NCBI GenBank assembly: GCA_030446305.1
Contig: JASUSA010000001.1
Span: forward strand, 1-64,000
Direction of reading: 5' to 3'
DNA length: 64,000 bases
Origin: Clostridiales bacterium
Lineage (GTDB): Bacteria > Bacillota > Clostridia > Peptostreptococcales > Acidaminobacteraceae
Positions 1 through 8,997 of this stretch are shown here, piece by piece. The notes under the pieces are model-generated. The model was not told the DNA's origin, made no database searches, and saw only the letters and a list, made by a program, of their open reading frames with translations. A program made the position numbers and the translations under genes. How positions within the stretch are numbered: the stretch's first letter is position 1; every line of letters starts with the position of its first letter.

Positions 1-100
1 TTACTGCAACGCACTGGGATTGGCTACGTGGCTCACTGGCGATTACCACGATGGGACTTGAACCCACTAGTGTGGTCCAGCTTCGCTGGACACACAACGA

Positions 101-140
101 TAAAAAGCACACGACGCGTTCATACGCCGTGTGCTGTCTT
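101..140 (-). terminator. Rho-independent terminator of tnaA
   Basis: A GCACACG/CGTGTGC stem lies just past the tryptophanase stop codon. On the minus strand it is followed by a run of five T. Its position and orientation fit termination of the tnaA transcript. Confidence 0.7.
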
Positions 141-266
141 TTACAGTTTTAGTATTTTATTCAGCGCTTGCCACATCCTCATTTCATTCACGAATGAGCG
201 CTATGGTCAGTTCGCCATTTTTTATGTTCGTGCAGCATTTTACGTGATCCGTACGCGCACGGCAAC

Positions 267-1649
267 TTAATCGACAGGTTTGAGTTTTGCCGTAAAATGC
301 CTCAGCACTTTCGGCTCATAGTCAAACGTAAAGCCTTTGAGCGTATCTGCTTTCTTTGCCACTTCGATGACTGCGTCGGCAACATAATCCATATGATCGT
401 TGGTATAAACGCGTCTTGGAATCGTTAACCGCATCAGTTCGAGCGGCGATTCAAGCGGTTCGCCCGTCTCACCGTCTCTGCCTAACAGAAATGAACCAAT
501 CTCAACAGCTCTCACACCACTGTCAATATAAACTTCATTGCAGACAGCCTGTGCCGGAAATTGATCAAATGGAATCTGTGGACAGAGTTTTTTACAATCT
601 ACAAATACAGCATGACCGCCCGTTGGGTATTGGATGGGAACGCCGGCTTCTCTCAGTCGATCGCCCAAGTACTTAACTTGCCCAATTCTGTAGTCAAGGT
701 AATCAAAGTCAAGGCCCTCTTCAAGTCCGACTGCGAGCGCTTCCATATCTCGGCCAGCGAGGCCGCCGTAGGTTGGAAACCCTTCCATTGGCACAACGGT
801 TGATCGACAAGCATTGTAAAGATCTTCATCATCTTTAATGCCGATAAGACCACCCATATTGACAATACCATCTTTTTTAGCGCTCATCATAAGACCGTCC
901 GCATAACCAAACATCTCCTGCGCTATTTCAAGAATGGTTTTATCTTCGTAACCTTTTTCTCTCGTTTTCACAAAATAAGCGTTTTCTGCATATCTTGCTG
1001 CGTCTATAAAGACCTTGAGTCCGTGACGATGGGCAATTTCACTAGCCGCTTTCATATTCGCCATGGAAACAGGCTGACCACCTGCGGAGTTGCATGTCAC
1101 TGTTATAATAAGACAGGATATGTTCTCCACGCCTTTATCGACGATAAAGTTTTCCAGCATCTCTAGGTCGAAATCGCCTTTGAAGTCATCATAAGCTTCA
1201 GTATGATAGGCTTTTTCATGAATGAGGTTTACCGGCTTGCCGCCAGCGATGAGCACATGGCCCATGGTGGTGTCAAAGTGCATGTTGTTCAGTACGTAAT
1301 CGCCCCTTTTCTTAATGACGTTTGGCAAGACAACTTGCTCGGCACCCCTACCTTGATGTGATGGTATGATGTACTTGTAACCCGTAATTTTTTGAACCAC
1401 CGTTTCAAGCTTGTAGAACGATCGGCTTCCCGCATAGGATTCATCGCCGAGCATCAGTGCAGCCCACTGTCTGTCACTCATAGCACCTGTGCCGCTGTCC
1501 GTTAAAAGGTCAATATAGATGTCTTCGGCGCGCAGGGCAAATGGATTGTAACCCGCTTCGACAAGACGCTGTTCTCTGACCTCCTTTGGAATAATGCTCA
1601 TGCTTTCCACCATCTTGATTCTGAATGGTTCTGGTACTCGCTTTGCCAT
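267..1649 (-). CDS. tnaA: Tryptophanase (tryptophan indole-lyase)
   Basis: PLP-dependent beta-eliminating lyase that splits L-tryptophan into indole, pyruvate and ammonia in the cytoplasm. The 460-residue length is normal for the family. Family signatures seen are EPFRI near the N-terminus, [19 protein letters not shown] and the PLP-lysine region SAKKD near residue 259. It was told apart from tyrosine phenol-lyase by FDTTMGH (tyrosine phenol-lyase has FTTTRYH) and by [13 protein letters not shown] (tyrosine phenol-lyase has an arginine, RSMERG). The ATG has AGGAGG eight bases upstream. The gene is monocistronic between its own terminator and a leader of about 290 bp. No TnaC-like leader peptide with a tryptophan codon is visible, so control differs from E. 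coli. Indole production and amino-acid fermentation are inferred. Confidence 0.93.
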   Translation of the reverse strand: MAKRVPEPFRIKMVESMSIIPKEVREQRLVEAGYNPFALRAEDIYIDLLTDSGTGAMSDRQWAALMLGDESYAGSRSFYKLETVVQKITGYKYIIPSHQGRGAEQVVLPNVIKKRGDYVLNNMHFDTTMGHVLIAGGKPVNLIHEKAYHTEAYDDFKGDFDLEMLENFIVDKGVENISCLIITVTCNSAGGQPVSMANMKAASEIAHRHGLKVFIDAARYAENAYFVKTREKGYEDKTILEIAQEMFGYADGLMMSAKKDGIVNMGGLIGIKDDEDLYNACRSTVVPMEGFPTYGGLAGRDMEALAVGLEEGLDFDYLDYRIGQVKYLGDRLREAGVPIQYPTGGHAVFVDCKKLCPQIPFDQFPAQAVCNEVYIDSGVRAVEIGSFLLGRDGETGEPLESPLELMRLTIPRRVYTNDHMDYVADAVIEVAKKADTLKGFTFDYEPKVLRHFTAKLKPVD

Positions 1650-1784
1650 AAAATTAATCCTCCTTATGTGATGATATAAGGTGAATTTTTAAAAGGTATC
1701 CATAGACGCCTTTGCAAATCACAATGTCATTCCTTCTCAGCTTCCAAAAAATTTTTATGGCTTCAAAATTTCGTGGTCATCCTT

Positions 1785-1813
1785 ATTATAACGGATTTCC
1801 AGTTCATTTTGAA
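1785..1813 (-). promoter_or_regulatory. Candidate tnaA promoter
   Basis: On the minus strand TTCAAA is followed after 17 bases by a perfect TATAAT, about 130 bp upstream of the tnaA start. The -35 box is weak (4 of 6). The leader between promoter and start holds no convincing ORF or riboswitch that I can recognise. Confidence 0.4.
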
Positions 1814-1944
1814 GCCAATCTCTCTTGTATACAATAAATATCATCCTCTGATCGCGTTTTTATAGATATTCTTCTTATCGTCATGCCGTCAAAGTACAAA
1901 TCATAGATGGGCAAAGATTAAACACCGCAAGACATTTGCAATGT

Positions 1945-2937
1945 TTATACTTTTAGATCATGACCTGTCGGCGTATAGGCGCGTTCACAGATGGATTCCA
2001 GTTTTAATGCAATACATCCCGCATTGTGTCTGACATAGCCCTTGACCACTTCGATCAGATCGTCTTTATAGACATCTATCCCCATTTCTGCCAACAGTGC
2101 TTCACATGCAGATGTGTAGGCAACGAGGTTTGAATCTTCTTTTAAGTATCGCGCCATCTGTTCTTCCGTCAGCGTTCCCTCGTTAATAAAGACGGCATCA
2201 AGCGCTTTTAGTTTTGTATGGGCAAACAGTGCTTTAACGTGATCGCTGACGGTAAAATGATCCGTCTCTCCCGGCTGCGTCATGATATTGCAGACATAGA
2301 CGCGTTTTGCACGGGTTGTATTAAGTGCCGTCATCAGGTTATCGACGAGCAAATTGGGAATCACACTGGTAAATAAGCTTCCCGGCCCCAATACCACGAC
2401 ATCCGCTGATAAAATTGCCTCAATAATTTCATCACCGCTTTCCACATCGTGCGGTTCAACCCATATCTTTTTAATGCCGGCACCGCGTTTTACCACTTCA
2501 AGCGGGATATTGGATTCGCCTTTTACGTGAATGCCGTCAGTCAGCTGTGCATAGAGCACCATTGGAACGACAGAAACAGGCAACACCTTTCCCGTAATGG
2601 CAAAAATATCTGATATTTTCCGAATTGCATCTTCAAAACCATCTGAAATACCCTGCATAGCGGCGATCATTAAATTGCCAAAGTTCTGCCCTTTTAAACG
2701 GCCTTCTGAGAAACGGTATTGCAGCAAATCCTGTAAAATGGGTTCCGTGTTGGCCAGTGCCAAAATACAGTTTCGGATATCGCCCGGCGGCAGCATCCCA
2801 AGGTCTTCTCTCAGCACGCCCGATCCGCCGCCATCATCGGCAACGGTTACAACTGCTGTAATCTCTTGTGAAACTTCTTTTAACCCCCTTAGGAGGATGG
2901 ACAGACCGGTTCCGCCTCCTATTGCTACTATTTTCAA
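1945..2937 (-). CDS. yvcK: YvcK family gluconeogenesis factor (CofD-like fold)
   Basis: A 330-residue CofD-like Rossmann protein. In Bacillus the YvcK family is needed for growth on gluconeogenic carbon sources and for normal cell-wall synthesis, and it binds UDP-sugars. Seen here are the N-terminal AIGGGTGLS nucleotide loop, TVADDGGGSG near residue 32, and VLGPGSLFTSVIPNLL in the middle. The start is TTG, preceded by AAGGAG nine bases upstream. It lies 72 bp downstream of rapZ on the same strand, the standard Bacillota order. The usual next gene, whiA, is not found; tryptophanase with its own promoter follows instead. Confidence 0.9.
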   Translation of the reverse strand: MKIVAIGGGTGLSILLRGLKEVSQEITAVVTVADDGGGSGVLREDLGMLPPGDIRNCILALANTEPILQDLLQYRFSEGRLKGQNFGNLMIAAMQGISDGFEDAIRKISDIFAITGKVLPVSVVPMVLYAQLTDGIHVKGESNIPLEVVKRGAGIKKIWVEPHDVESGDEIIEAILSADVVVLGPGSLFTSVIPNLLVDNLMTALNTTRAKRVYVCNIMTQPGETDHFTVSDHVKALFAHTKLKALDAVFINEGTLTEEQMARYLKEDSNLVAYTSACEALLAEMGIDVYKDDLIEVVKGYVRHNAGCIALKLESICERAYTPTGHDLKV

Positions 2938-3009
2938 GTATTGTATCTCCTTTTATTGATTTTGTCAGATCCGTTGGTATTTTTCGTTATGCTTTCGCCT
3001 CGTTTTAAT

Positions 3010-3861
3010 CTAATCCAACTCTCTGTGAACGCATTTGACAGGGTAATGCTGTTCGCGATAATAAGCGGCAAGCAAGTTCGCAAACGTTACAGAACGATGC
3101 TGTCCACCGGTACACCCTATGGCAATCACCAGCTGACTGCGCCCTTCCCGCATAAAGCCTGGCATGGCGAAATCAAGCAGCGACTGAATATGTGTCATCA
3201 GCTGACGGCTCTCATCAAATCCCATGACATAGGACTGAACAGCGGCTTCGTTCCCTGTGCGATGTTTCAAATCTTCGATATAATACGGATTTGGTAAAAA
3301 TCGCACATCAAAGACAAAATCCGCATCAAGCGGCAACCCTTTTTTAAACCCAAAGGACATAATGGTCAGATTCAGACTTTGATCGCCTTCTGACAAGTCA
3401 AGATACCGTGTGATTTCTGCCTTTAACTCGGCATGTGTCAGATTGGACGTATTGATCACATAGTGCGCCTGATCTTTCAAGGTTTCCAAAATCTGCTTTT
3501 CATAGGCAAGCGCATCTTCAATACGACCTGTAGGGTCGAGCGGATGCGTCCGACGCGTTTCTTTAAATCGCTTTACCAGAATATCGTCATTGGCTTCAAA
3601 ATAGAAAATCTTATAATCGTAGTGTTTTTCCTTAAGCCCTTCGAGATGATCTTCAAGATCTTTAAAAAACCTGCCGCCACGTATGTCAATGACGAGGGCG
3701 ATATTGTGAATTCCTTCGGAATTCTGCTCAACCAGCTCCACAAAATTTGGAATGAGCGACGGCGGTAAATTGTCAATGCAATAATACCCTAAGTCTTCAA
3801 AGACCTTTTTCGCTTGGCTCTTGCCTGCACCGGATTGTCCGGAGATGATAATAAAATTCAC
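3010..3861 (-). CDS. rapZ: RNase adapter / nucleotide-binding protein RapZ (YvcJ)
   Basis: P-loop protein of the RapZ/YvcJ family, which binds nucleotides and glucosamine-6-phosphate and in enterobacteria guides RNase E to sRNAs. Its role in Bacillota is less clear. Walker A is GQSGAGKS near the N-terminus; the C-terminal signature GCTGGQHRSV is intact. The ORF track begins at an upstream TTG. A GTG six codons later, directly preceded by GGAAGG at normal spacing, gives the usual family N-terminus (VNFIIISGQSGAGKS) and 283 residues, so I chose GTG. It is probably co-transcribed with the upstream PHP gene and with yvcK. Confidence 0.9.
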   Translation of the reverse strand: MNFIIISGQSGAGKSQAKKVFEDLGYYCIDNLPPSLIPNFVELVEQNSEGIHNIALVIDIRGGRFFKDLEDHLEGLKEKHYDYKIFYFEANDDILVKRFKETRRTHPLDPTGRIEDALAYEKQILETLKDQAHYVINTSNLTHAELKAEITRYLDLSEGDQSLNLTIMSFGFKKGLPLDADFVFDVRFLPNPYYIEDLKHRTGNEAAVQSYVMGFDESRQLMTHIQSLLDFAMPGFMREGRSQLVIAIGCTGGQHRSVTFANLLAAYYREQHYPVKCVHRELD

Positions 3862-3954
3862 GTGACACCTTCCTATCAAACTTCATCATGGGTTCTATTG
3901 GCATTTTATTTTAATATAACACAGCTCATATACAGGTCATTTCCGTAAACGCAG

Positions 3955-4040
3955 TGGTTGAGAACACCGCTGTTGCAAAACAATGCTGCTACAGAACACT
4001 ACTATTGCAAAACACCACTGCTACAAGACAACGCTGTTTA
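3955..4040. repeat. Degenerate tandem repeat, unit about 15-17 bp
   Basis: About five imperfect units of the form (A)ACACCGCTGYTRCAA follow each other between the PHP gene and rapZ. They do not form an ORF on either strand. It is one of several unrelated short tandem repeats found just past gene ends in this window. Confidence 0.6.
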
Positions 4041-4079
4041 AGTACGCGATAATAGATACAAGCCGTGATGGTTTCAAAC

Positions 4080-4808
4080 TCACGCGTCATCCAGATTGTA
4101 TATGCGCTCAGCAGGCAATCCCGCTTCGACAATTCGCCGAATGCTGTCAGTGACGACGCCTATTCGTTCAATGCGATGCGCATCACTGTTCGCCACAAAG
4201 ACGACATCGTACTGCATTGCAATTTTAATTTCTTCTGTTGTGAGGTGCCCGTGTGACTGATTTATTTCAAGCATGGTGCCTGTTTCCGCTGCGACACGCG
4301 CCACGGTATCAATATCGATAGGACCTTTGGCGCCGGGATGTGTCAGCATGCGAATCGAATGCTGACGCATTGCGTTGACCATGGCCATTGTATTGTCCCT
4401 TTTGGCACGTTCATAAATGCGTTTGCTGAACTTGCTTAAAAAATTTCGAATGTGAATCCCCATATCGCGTCCAAGATTGCTGCCAAAATGATAGCCAACG
4501 TTCAGCCAGTCACAGAGCGGTTGCATGGTATCCGTGAGATCAATCTCGCCGTCCGTCCCAATGAGGTTAGCCTCTAATCCGAGTAAAATACTGATTTGAG
4601 GGTACTTCTGCCTTAAAGTGTCAATTTCGGCGCGCATTTTCGGATATTGCGACGCCTTGATGCCATATCCCGAATGCATTGGACCATGATCTGTAATAGC
4701 AATCTCTGACAGTCCCATTTCAATGGCTTGTTTGACAACCGCTTCCATCTCATTTTTGCAGTCACCGCTGTATTTAGAATGCATATGATAATCTCCTTTG
4801 AGTCTCAT
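4080..4808 (-). CDS. PHP domain phosphoesterase (YcdX-like)
   Basis: A 242-residue single-domain PHP (polymerase and histidinol phosphatase) protein, expected to be a metal-dependent phosphoesterase with a distorted TIM barrel. Metal-binding motifs seen are HMHSKYSGD at the N-terminus, TDHGP near residue 40, a GLEAN motif near residue 98, MLTHPGA near residue 155, and NSDAHR near residue 207. In many Clostridia a PHP gene sits between murB and rapZ; here it precedes rapZ but murB is 3 kb away. The substrate is unknown. The closest named relatives are YcdX and histidinol phosphatase. Confidence 0.8.
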   Translation of the reverse strand: MRLKGDYHMHSKYSGDCKNEMEAVVKQAIEMGLSEIAITDHGPMHSGYGIKASQYPKMRAEIDTLRQKYPQISILLGLEANLIGTDGEIDLTDTMQPLCDWLNVGYHFGSNLGRDMGIHIRNFLSKFSKRIYERAKRDNTMAMVNAMRQHSIRMLTHPGAKGPIDIDTVARVAAETGTMLEINQSHGHLTTEEIKIAMQYDVVFVANSDAHRIERIGVVTDSIRRIVEAGLPAERIYNLDDA

Positions 4809-4899
4809 GGCAACCCTCCTTTCTATTCACTATTATACCATCCCGTCAGCAAAAAAATCAGAAGCAATGTCGCAAAGTTAAAACAATGCAATCTTTCTT

Positions 4900-4930
4900 A
4901 AAAACAAAAAGAGATGTTGATCACATCTCA
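4900..4930 (-). terminator. Rho-independent terminator of the EFR1 operon
   Basis: GAGATGT-gatca-ACATCTC followed on the minus strand by TTTTTGTTTTT. It lies about 230 bp beyond the EFR1 stop, so the transcript's 3' UTR would contain the tandem repeat at 4930-5105. Confidence 0.8.
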
Positions 4931-5105
4931 TTACTGGCTTATTAGCTTATTTACCTACTTGCTTATTTACTTACTTGCTTATTGGCTTACTTGCTTATTA
5001 GCTTACTGGTTTCTGGCTTACTAGTTTTTGGCTTATTGGCTAGGCTATATTGGCTTTATTAGCTTTATTAGCTTTACTAACTTTACTGGCCTGACTATAT
5101 TTTCA
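4930..5105. repeat. Degenerate tandem repeat, unit 8-9 bp (GCTTATTA-like)
   Basis: About twenty imperfect copies of an 8-9 bp unit (GCTTATTA, GCTTACTT, GCTTTATTA) fill most of the non-coding gap between the EFR1 stop and its terminator. There is no ORF. The copies are too degenerate for recent slippage and have no spacer structure, so it is not a CRISPR. Confidence 0.7.
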
Positions 5106-5162
5106 TGTGCCTTATCGACTTTTCCCGGTTATTAGAAACCCTCAAAAATCTCTGCGGCAGTC

Positions 5163-5933
5163 TCAAAGTGTCTTAATGGCAGTCACCTTTTTCTGTGTCA
5201 CGTGTTTGCCGCCCAATGTAAACGCATTTTTGGGACAGTAATTCACACAGCGCATACAGGCCATACACTTTTCATATTGAATCTGAACACCGCCCGCCGT
5301 CATCGTCATCGCATCGACTGGGCAATGTTTTTCACATAAGCCGCACTGAATACACAGCGGTGCTTCCAACTCAATGCGTTTACTGGTCTTGGTCCAAATG
5401 CCGCGCCCCTTTGATATGGCACGCATTGCATCGGATAGAAAGGGAATTCGCGGCCAAACTGCTTTTTCTGTCACAATCGCCTGAACATAGGCATCCGCCT
5501 CCAACAGCGCTTTCTTATTTTTCAGCATGCCCTCTTCTGCCTTTTTCAAGGTCGTCTGCATACTGGTCGCCATTTTGAACTCGCGTGCGGCAATACATGT
5601 ATAGCCTTTTTTCATCAGCACCTTTTTCATCGGTCCCACAATACCACCGGAAAAGCTTTCCATCGTATCTGCTAAAAAGACTGGTCTACCATTGCCGGGT
5701 GGCAGTTGTTCAATAAAATCCCATACGAGCGGAAATGTCGACTGCACTGCTACGGGGACGACAATCCCCAAAAGGCCTTCATTTGTTGCATCAGACGCTG
5801 ATGCTTGCGTCATGTTTTTAAGTGTTGCGGTATAATGCCTTTGTTCAAACGCTTTTTTAATCGCATCTGCCATTAGCAGTGTATTGCCGGTTCCGGAAAA
5901 ATAATAGATGGTAATCGGCGCTTTGGCTAACAT
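5163..5933 (-). CDS. EFR1-family flavodoxin/ferredoxin fusion protein
   Basis: A 256-residue electron carrier. The N-terminal flavodoxin-like half contains the FMN-phosphate loop YYFSGTGNT (residues 10-18). The C-terminal half has two [4Fe-4S] motifs, CIQCGLCEKHCP and CMACMRCVNYCP. This is the EFR1 architecture, common in anaerobes and of unknown partner. Its ATG directly follows the stop codon of the upstream membrane-protein gene (TAA then ATG), so translation is probably coupled. An AraC regulator lies immediately upstream, which suggests the three genes form one regulated unit. Confidence 0.85.
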   Translation of the reverse strand: MLAKAPITIYYFSGTGNTLLMADAIKKAFEQRHYTATLKNMTQASASDATNEGLLGIVVPVAVQSTFPLVWDFIEQLPPGNGRPVFLADTMESFSGGIVGPMKKVLMKKGYTCIAAREFKMATSMQTTLKKAEEGMLKNKKALLEADAYVQAIVTEKAVWPRIPFLSDAMRAISKGRGIWTKTSKRIELEAPLCIQCGLCEKHCPVDAMTMTAGGVQIQYEKCMACMRCVNYCPKNAFTLGGKHVTQKKVTAIKTL

Positions 5934-6353
5934 TTACATCACAACCTTTCCAGCGGCTGTAACGCAAATAAAGAGCAGGACAGCCATTGACGCATTGACG
6001 ATTTCCATCAGCATCAGCACTTTCGACATCTTCGTCGGCGATTTTGGAAATATGCCTGCCAGATCGACCATATAAACGCCAAAATATAAGACGGCAAGCA
6101 CTTGTGCCATCCGTACCGCATAAGGACTGGCCGTCATCAATAAATAACTTGTGACATAAGAAGCAATCCCCAAAGAGATGAGAAAAACATTAAATCCCCA
6201 AAATACAATGCCTTTAAGCGCCTGAAAGTCTCTATTTTCAATTGGCCCTCCCGGCACCAAAACAGTCAGCAGCAAAACATTCATAAACATCATCATACCT
6301 GCAAAAAATAACATTGTCGATTCTCTATCAACACGACAGAAGCTTTTACGCAT
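5934..6353 (-). CDS. Four-helix integral membrane protein, unknown
   Basis: A 139-residue protein with about four hydrophobic segments (roughly residues 14-34, 50-70, 78-98, 112-136) and no recognised family motif. The true start is uncertain: the first ATG has only a weak GGAT upstream, and an internal ATG (MLFFAGMMMF) would remove the charged N-terminus. It is adjacent to and likely co-translated with the EFR1 gene, so it may be a membrane partner or electron acceptor for it; that is inference from position only. Confidence 0.6.
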   Translation of the reverse strand: MRKSFCRVDRESTMLFFAGMMMFMNVLLLTVLVPGGPIENRDFQALKGIVFWGFNVFLISLGIASYVTSYLLMTASPYAVRMAQVLAVLYFGVYMVDLAGIFPKSPTKMSKVLMLMEIVNASMAVLLFICVTAAGKVVM

Positions 6354-6535
6354 CTATCCGAACGTGTCAATTTTCCTTTCTTAAAGATTTGATATGCTCA
6401 TCTTAACAGTGAAGCTCAAATCTGTATTGTAAAAAATCGGCGTTTGCTGCTCTTGCAGTCTTTTTCTAAGAAAATTGCATTATAAGCTTTCATTCATTTT
6501 TACATTATATCGTTTTAAATTATGTCGTTTTTACA

Positions 6536-7354
6536 TCATTTCGAGGGCGGTTCTCCTTTAATCAAATAGTGAAGCGTCAGTTCATCCTGAACCGTTTCCA
6601 GTGTCCCCGCAGTCCTGCCCGAAAGTTTTTTTGCCTGCTTGATCAAATGTGACTGATCGTAATATTGACTTTGTATTTCTTTTCGCAGCGATTCATCTTC
6701 GACGTTTTTTCGAAATTTAATAATCTCACCATATGCTTTTGGAGACAATCCGACATATTTTTTTAAAAAACGCTCCAATGCACTAATCGATAGCTCGAAG
6801 TTCGATGCCATTGACGGAATGTTAAGCGTTTCCCAGTGTGCTTCGACATAGGATGTCATCTGCACCACACGTGAATGACGGCCTTGATGGATTCCCCTTC
6901 CCACAGCACAGCACTGTTCGAGATATGCATAAAGCATTTCTGCACGCATCGACATGCTTTCTGTCTCTTTAACTGCGGCAATCATCGCTTGGTACATGGG
7001 TAAAACAGTCGTTGCATCGACAATTTTTTCCGTAAGTGAAATACCGGGTAATTGCAGGCAAGCCAAAACGCCGGCAGGTTTTAAAGCGATGCCGATCTGA
7101 TTGACAAAATCACCATAGCGGACATGCTTTGCATTTTTGATCTGACCGATAATCGCTGTATTCGGCACCTGTTTGGACTCACCATTGTCTACCGTAAAGT
7201 ATGGGGATGCTAAATTAAAAATGATATTGACGTGCCCCAACGGCATGATAATATCATTTTGACTTGCTTCTGACAGATTCTCAACGTTGACTGACCAAAT
7301 GTAATCGATATCATTTTTAAGCGTAACACTCGGTAAAAACTGTTGAATGGTCAT
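6536..7354 (-). CDS. AraC family transcriptional regulator with DUF6597-type N-terminus
   Basis: A 272-residue regulator. The N-terminal half (about 10-115) resembles the DUF6597 domain found in front of AraC helix-turn-helix domains (IMPLGHVNIIFNL, and IGIALKPAG near residue 106). The C-terminal half (about 165-260) is the AraC-type DNA-binding domain with LSISALERFLKKYVGLSPKAYGEIIKFRK. It lies 182 bp upstream of the membrane/EFR1 pair on the same strand and is their likely regulator. The effector is unknown. Confidence 0.82.
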   Translation of the reverse strand: MTIQQFLPSVTLKNDIDYIWSVNVENLSEASQNDIIMPLGHVNIIFNLASPYFTVDNGESKQVPNTAIIGQIKNAKHVRYGDFVNQIGIALKPAGVLACLQLPGISLTEKIVDATTVLPMYQAMIAAVKETESMSMRAEMLYAYLEQCCAVGRGIHQGRHSRVVQMTSYVEAHWETLNIPSMASNFELSISALERFLKKYVGLSPKAYGEIIKFRKNVEDESLRKEIQSQYYDQSHLIKQAKKLSGRTAGTLETVQDELTLHYLIKGEPPSK

Positions 7355-7430
7355 AAAAAAACTCCTGTTTACAGACTTTAGGACATTGCATCATCGCAAT
7401 CACGATAGAAATTGCATACCGACATTAATG

Positions 7431-7543
7431 ATGGAAATTGCATAGTGGCCTTTCATTGATCCTTCACGACAATCTATTAATGCCTGTCTTTCAAGCAACC
7501 TATACAAACGGCGTGAAAGGCGTTAGCGTTAAATAATTCAATG
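7431..7543. repeat. Dispersed 114-117 bp element, copy E (degenerate)
   Basis: It starts GGAAATTGCATAG and contains the family core TTGATCCTTCACGACAA. The right end (AATAATTCAATGG) has decayed. It sits between a small membrane protein gene and the AraC gene. See copies at 12183, 32902, 34709, 37881 and 57369. Confidence 0.55.
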
Positions 7544-7550
7544 GCTACAA

Positions 7551-7850
7551 CTATAAGACTTGTTTAATAAAAAATGAAAGCTCGCTGATTAAAGCGAGAC
7601 CAAAAGCAACATTGAGGAGGCGTCTATTTTGGAAATGCTTAACATGACGAAAGGCTGTCCCTACAATTAAAATGCCGGACACGAAAAAAGAAAGGTGTGC
7701 CAACAGCTGCATCTCTTCAACCAAGTCAAAATAGTAATGGCTGAAAAAAAAGCCCGATCCAATAAAAATAAGTTGTACGAGACTGATGGTAATGAGGATT
7801 CTGAGCATCAATGTCGTTTGTTCAGAATCCAGCCAATTCATGTGTTTCAC
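7551..7850 (-). CDS. Small three-helix membrane protein, unknown
   Basis: A 99-residue protein with three hydrophobic segments (about 15-37, 47-65, 77-97). The start is GTG with AGGAGG eight bases upstream, which is good evidence for translation. No family motif was recognised. It lies alone between the murB operon end and the AraC gene. Confidence 0.6.
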   Translation of the reverse strand: MKHMNWLDSEQTTLMLRILITISLVQLIFIGSGFFFSHYYFDLVEEMQLLAHLSFFVSGILIVGTAFRHVKHFQNRRLLNVAFGLALISELSFFIKQVL

Positions 7851-7933
7851 GAGATTGCCTCCTATTCTGTCCTATGTCTAAATTGTAGCGTACGCCCATT
7901 ACAAGACACTGAGAGTTTTCTTAAAATCCCATT

Positions 7934-7960
7934 AAAAAAGGAATAAGCATTTGCTTACCC
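7934..7960 (-). terminator. Probable terminator of the pan-murB transcript
   Basis: A GTAAGC/GCTTAT stem with an AAAT loop, followed on the minus strand by TCCTTTTTT, about 80 bp past the murB stop. The stem is short. Confidence 0.45.
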
Positions 7961-8040
7961 CTTCATGCTGCTCAAAAAATCAGTATCGCGATGACCGCAT
8001 TTCATCCATATCGTTACCCCGTACTTTAATCTCCGATACT

Positions 8041-8946
8041 TTATTCTCCAATAATTTGCACTTCTCGTGCCAGCTTAACCTGTGCATGATCGAATACGAC
8101 CTTTTGGATGATGCCAATGAGCATTAGCACATCTTCACAGGTTGCCTGCCCTCTATTGACGACAAAACCGCAATGTTTTTGTGAAACCTGCGCATCCCCG
8201 TAGCGCAATCCTCTCAGCCCTGCCATTTCAATCAGTTGGCCTGCAAAATGACCTTCCGGTCGCTTAAAGGTGCTGCCTGCACTTGGCAATTCTAATGGCT
8301 GCTTTGATTTTCTGCGCATTGTATAGTCGTCCATTTCTGACTGTATGGTTTCTTTTTTACTTTTTTGAAGTGTCATACCACATCTTAAGACAATATAGCC
8401 CTTTGATTTGACAATACTGGTTCGATAACCAAACTGCATTGCTTCCGGTGTCAGTCTGATGATATCACCCTCCGGCGTCAATGCTTCCACCCATGTAACC
8501 ACATCTTTCATTTCACCGCCATAGGCACCTGCGTTCATAAAAATCGCACCGCCGAGCGTCCCCGGAATACCCGAAGCAAAAGCCAGCCCTGCCAGCGATG
8601 CTTCTTTGGCTTCGTTTGCCAGTCTTGACAAAAGAATGCCTGCTTCGGCTACCATCTCTGTTCCTTCAATGGAAACGCGGTTAAACGGTTCTGAAACTTT
8701 GATAACCGCCCCACGAAATCCCTTATCCGTCACAAGGACATTGGATCCGTTGCCCAATATAACATAGGGAAGCTCTGCCTTACGGCAGAGCTCTACAGCC
8801 ATTGCAATTCCTTCTATCGATCCCGGTGTCAGCAGGACGTCGGCTTTACCGCCGATCTTAAATGTCGTGTGATTTTTTAAAGGTTCCTGATATTGAATCA
8901 TACATTGAGGGTCGATTGCCATTAAACACTGAAAATCAACTGTCAT
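8041..8946 (-). CDS. murB: UDP-N-acetylenolpyruvoylglucosamine reductase
   Basis: FAD/NADPH enzyme that reduces enolpyruvyl-UDP-GlcNAc to UDP-MurNAc in peptidoglycan synthesis. At 301 residues it has the type II (Gram-positive) form. Seen are the FAD-binding NGSNVLVTDKGFRG, ASGIPGTLGGAIFMNAGAYGGE, the catalytic serine in PSAGSTFKRP, and the C-terminal glutamate region REVQIIGE. The ATG has AGGAG six bases upstream. It follows panD by 51 bp on the same strand and may be read from the pantothenate promoter. Confidence 0.95.
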   Translation of the reverse strand: MTVDFQCLMAIDPQCMIQYQEPLKNHTTFKIGGKADVLLTPGSIEGIAMAVELCRKAELPYVILGNGSNVLVTDKGFRGAVIKVSEPFNRVSIEGTEMVAEAGILLSRLANEAKEASLAGLAFASGIPGTLGGAIFMNAGAYGGEMKDVVTWVEALTPEGDIIRLTPEAMQFGYRTSIVKSKGYIVLRCGMTLQKSKKETIQSEMDDYTMRRKSKQPLELPSAGSTFKRPEGHFAGQLIEMAGLRGLRYGDAQVSQKHCGFVVNRGQATCEDVLMLIGIIQKVVFDHAQVKLAREVQIIGE

Positions 8947-8997
8947 GTGCTGCTCCTTTTTTAAGTGTTGCCATATTATTTAATATTGTAGCACAGC

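Noticed and set aside
267-1649. Tyrosine phenol-lyase instead of tryptophanase
   Set aside because: The residues that separate the two families ([18 protein letters not shown]) are of the tryptophanase type.
1650-1944. TnaC-type leader peptide
   Set aside because: The ATG-started frames on the minus strand (for example MTTKF, MDTF) stop after a few codons and none has a tryptophan codon.
4930-5105. CRISPR-like array (also 23720-23882)
   Set aside because: Units are only 8-9 bp, vary at most positions and have no spacers of constant length; no cas genes are nearby.
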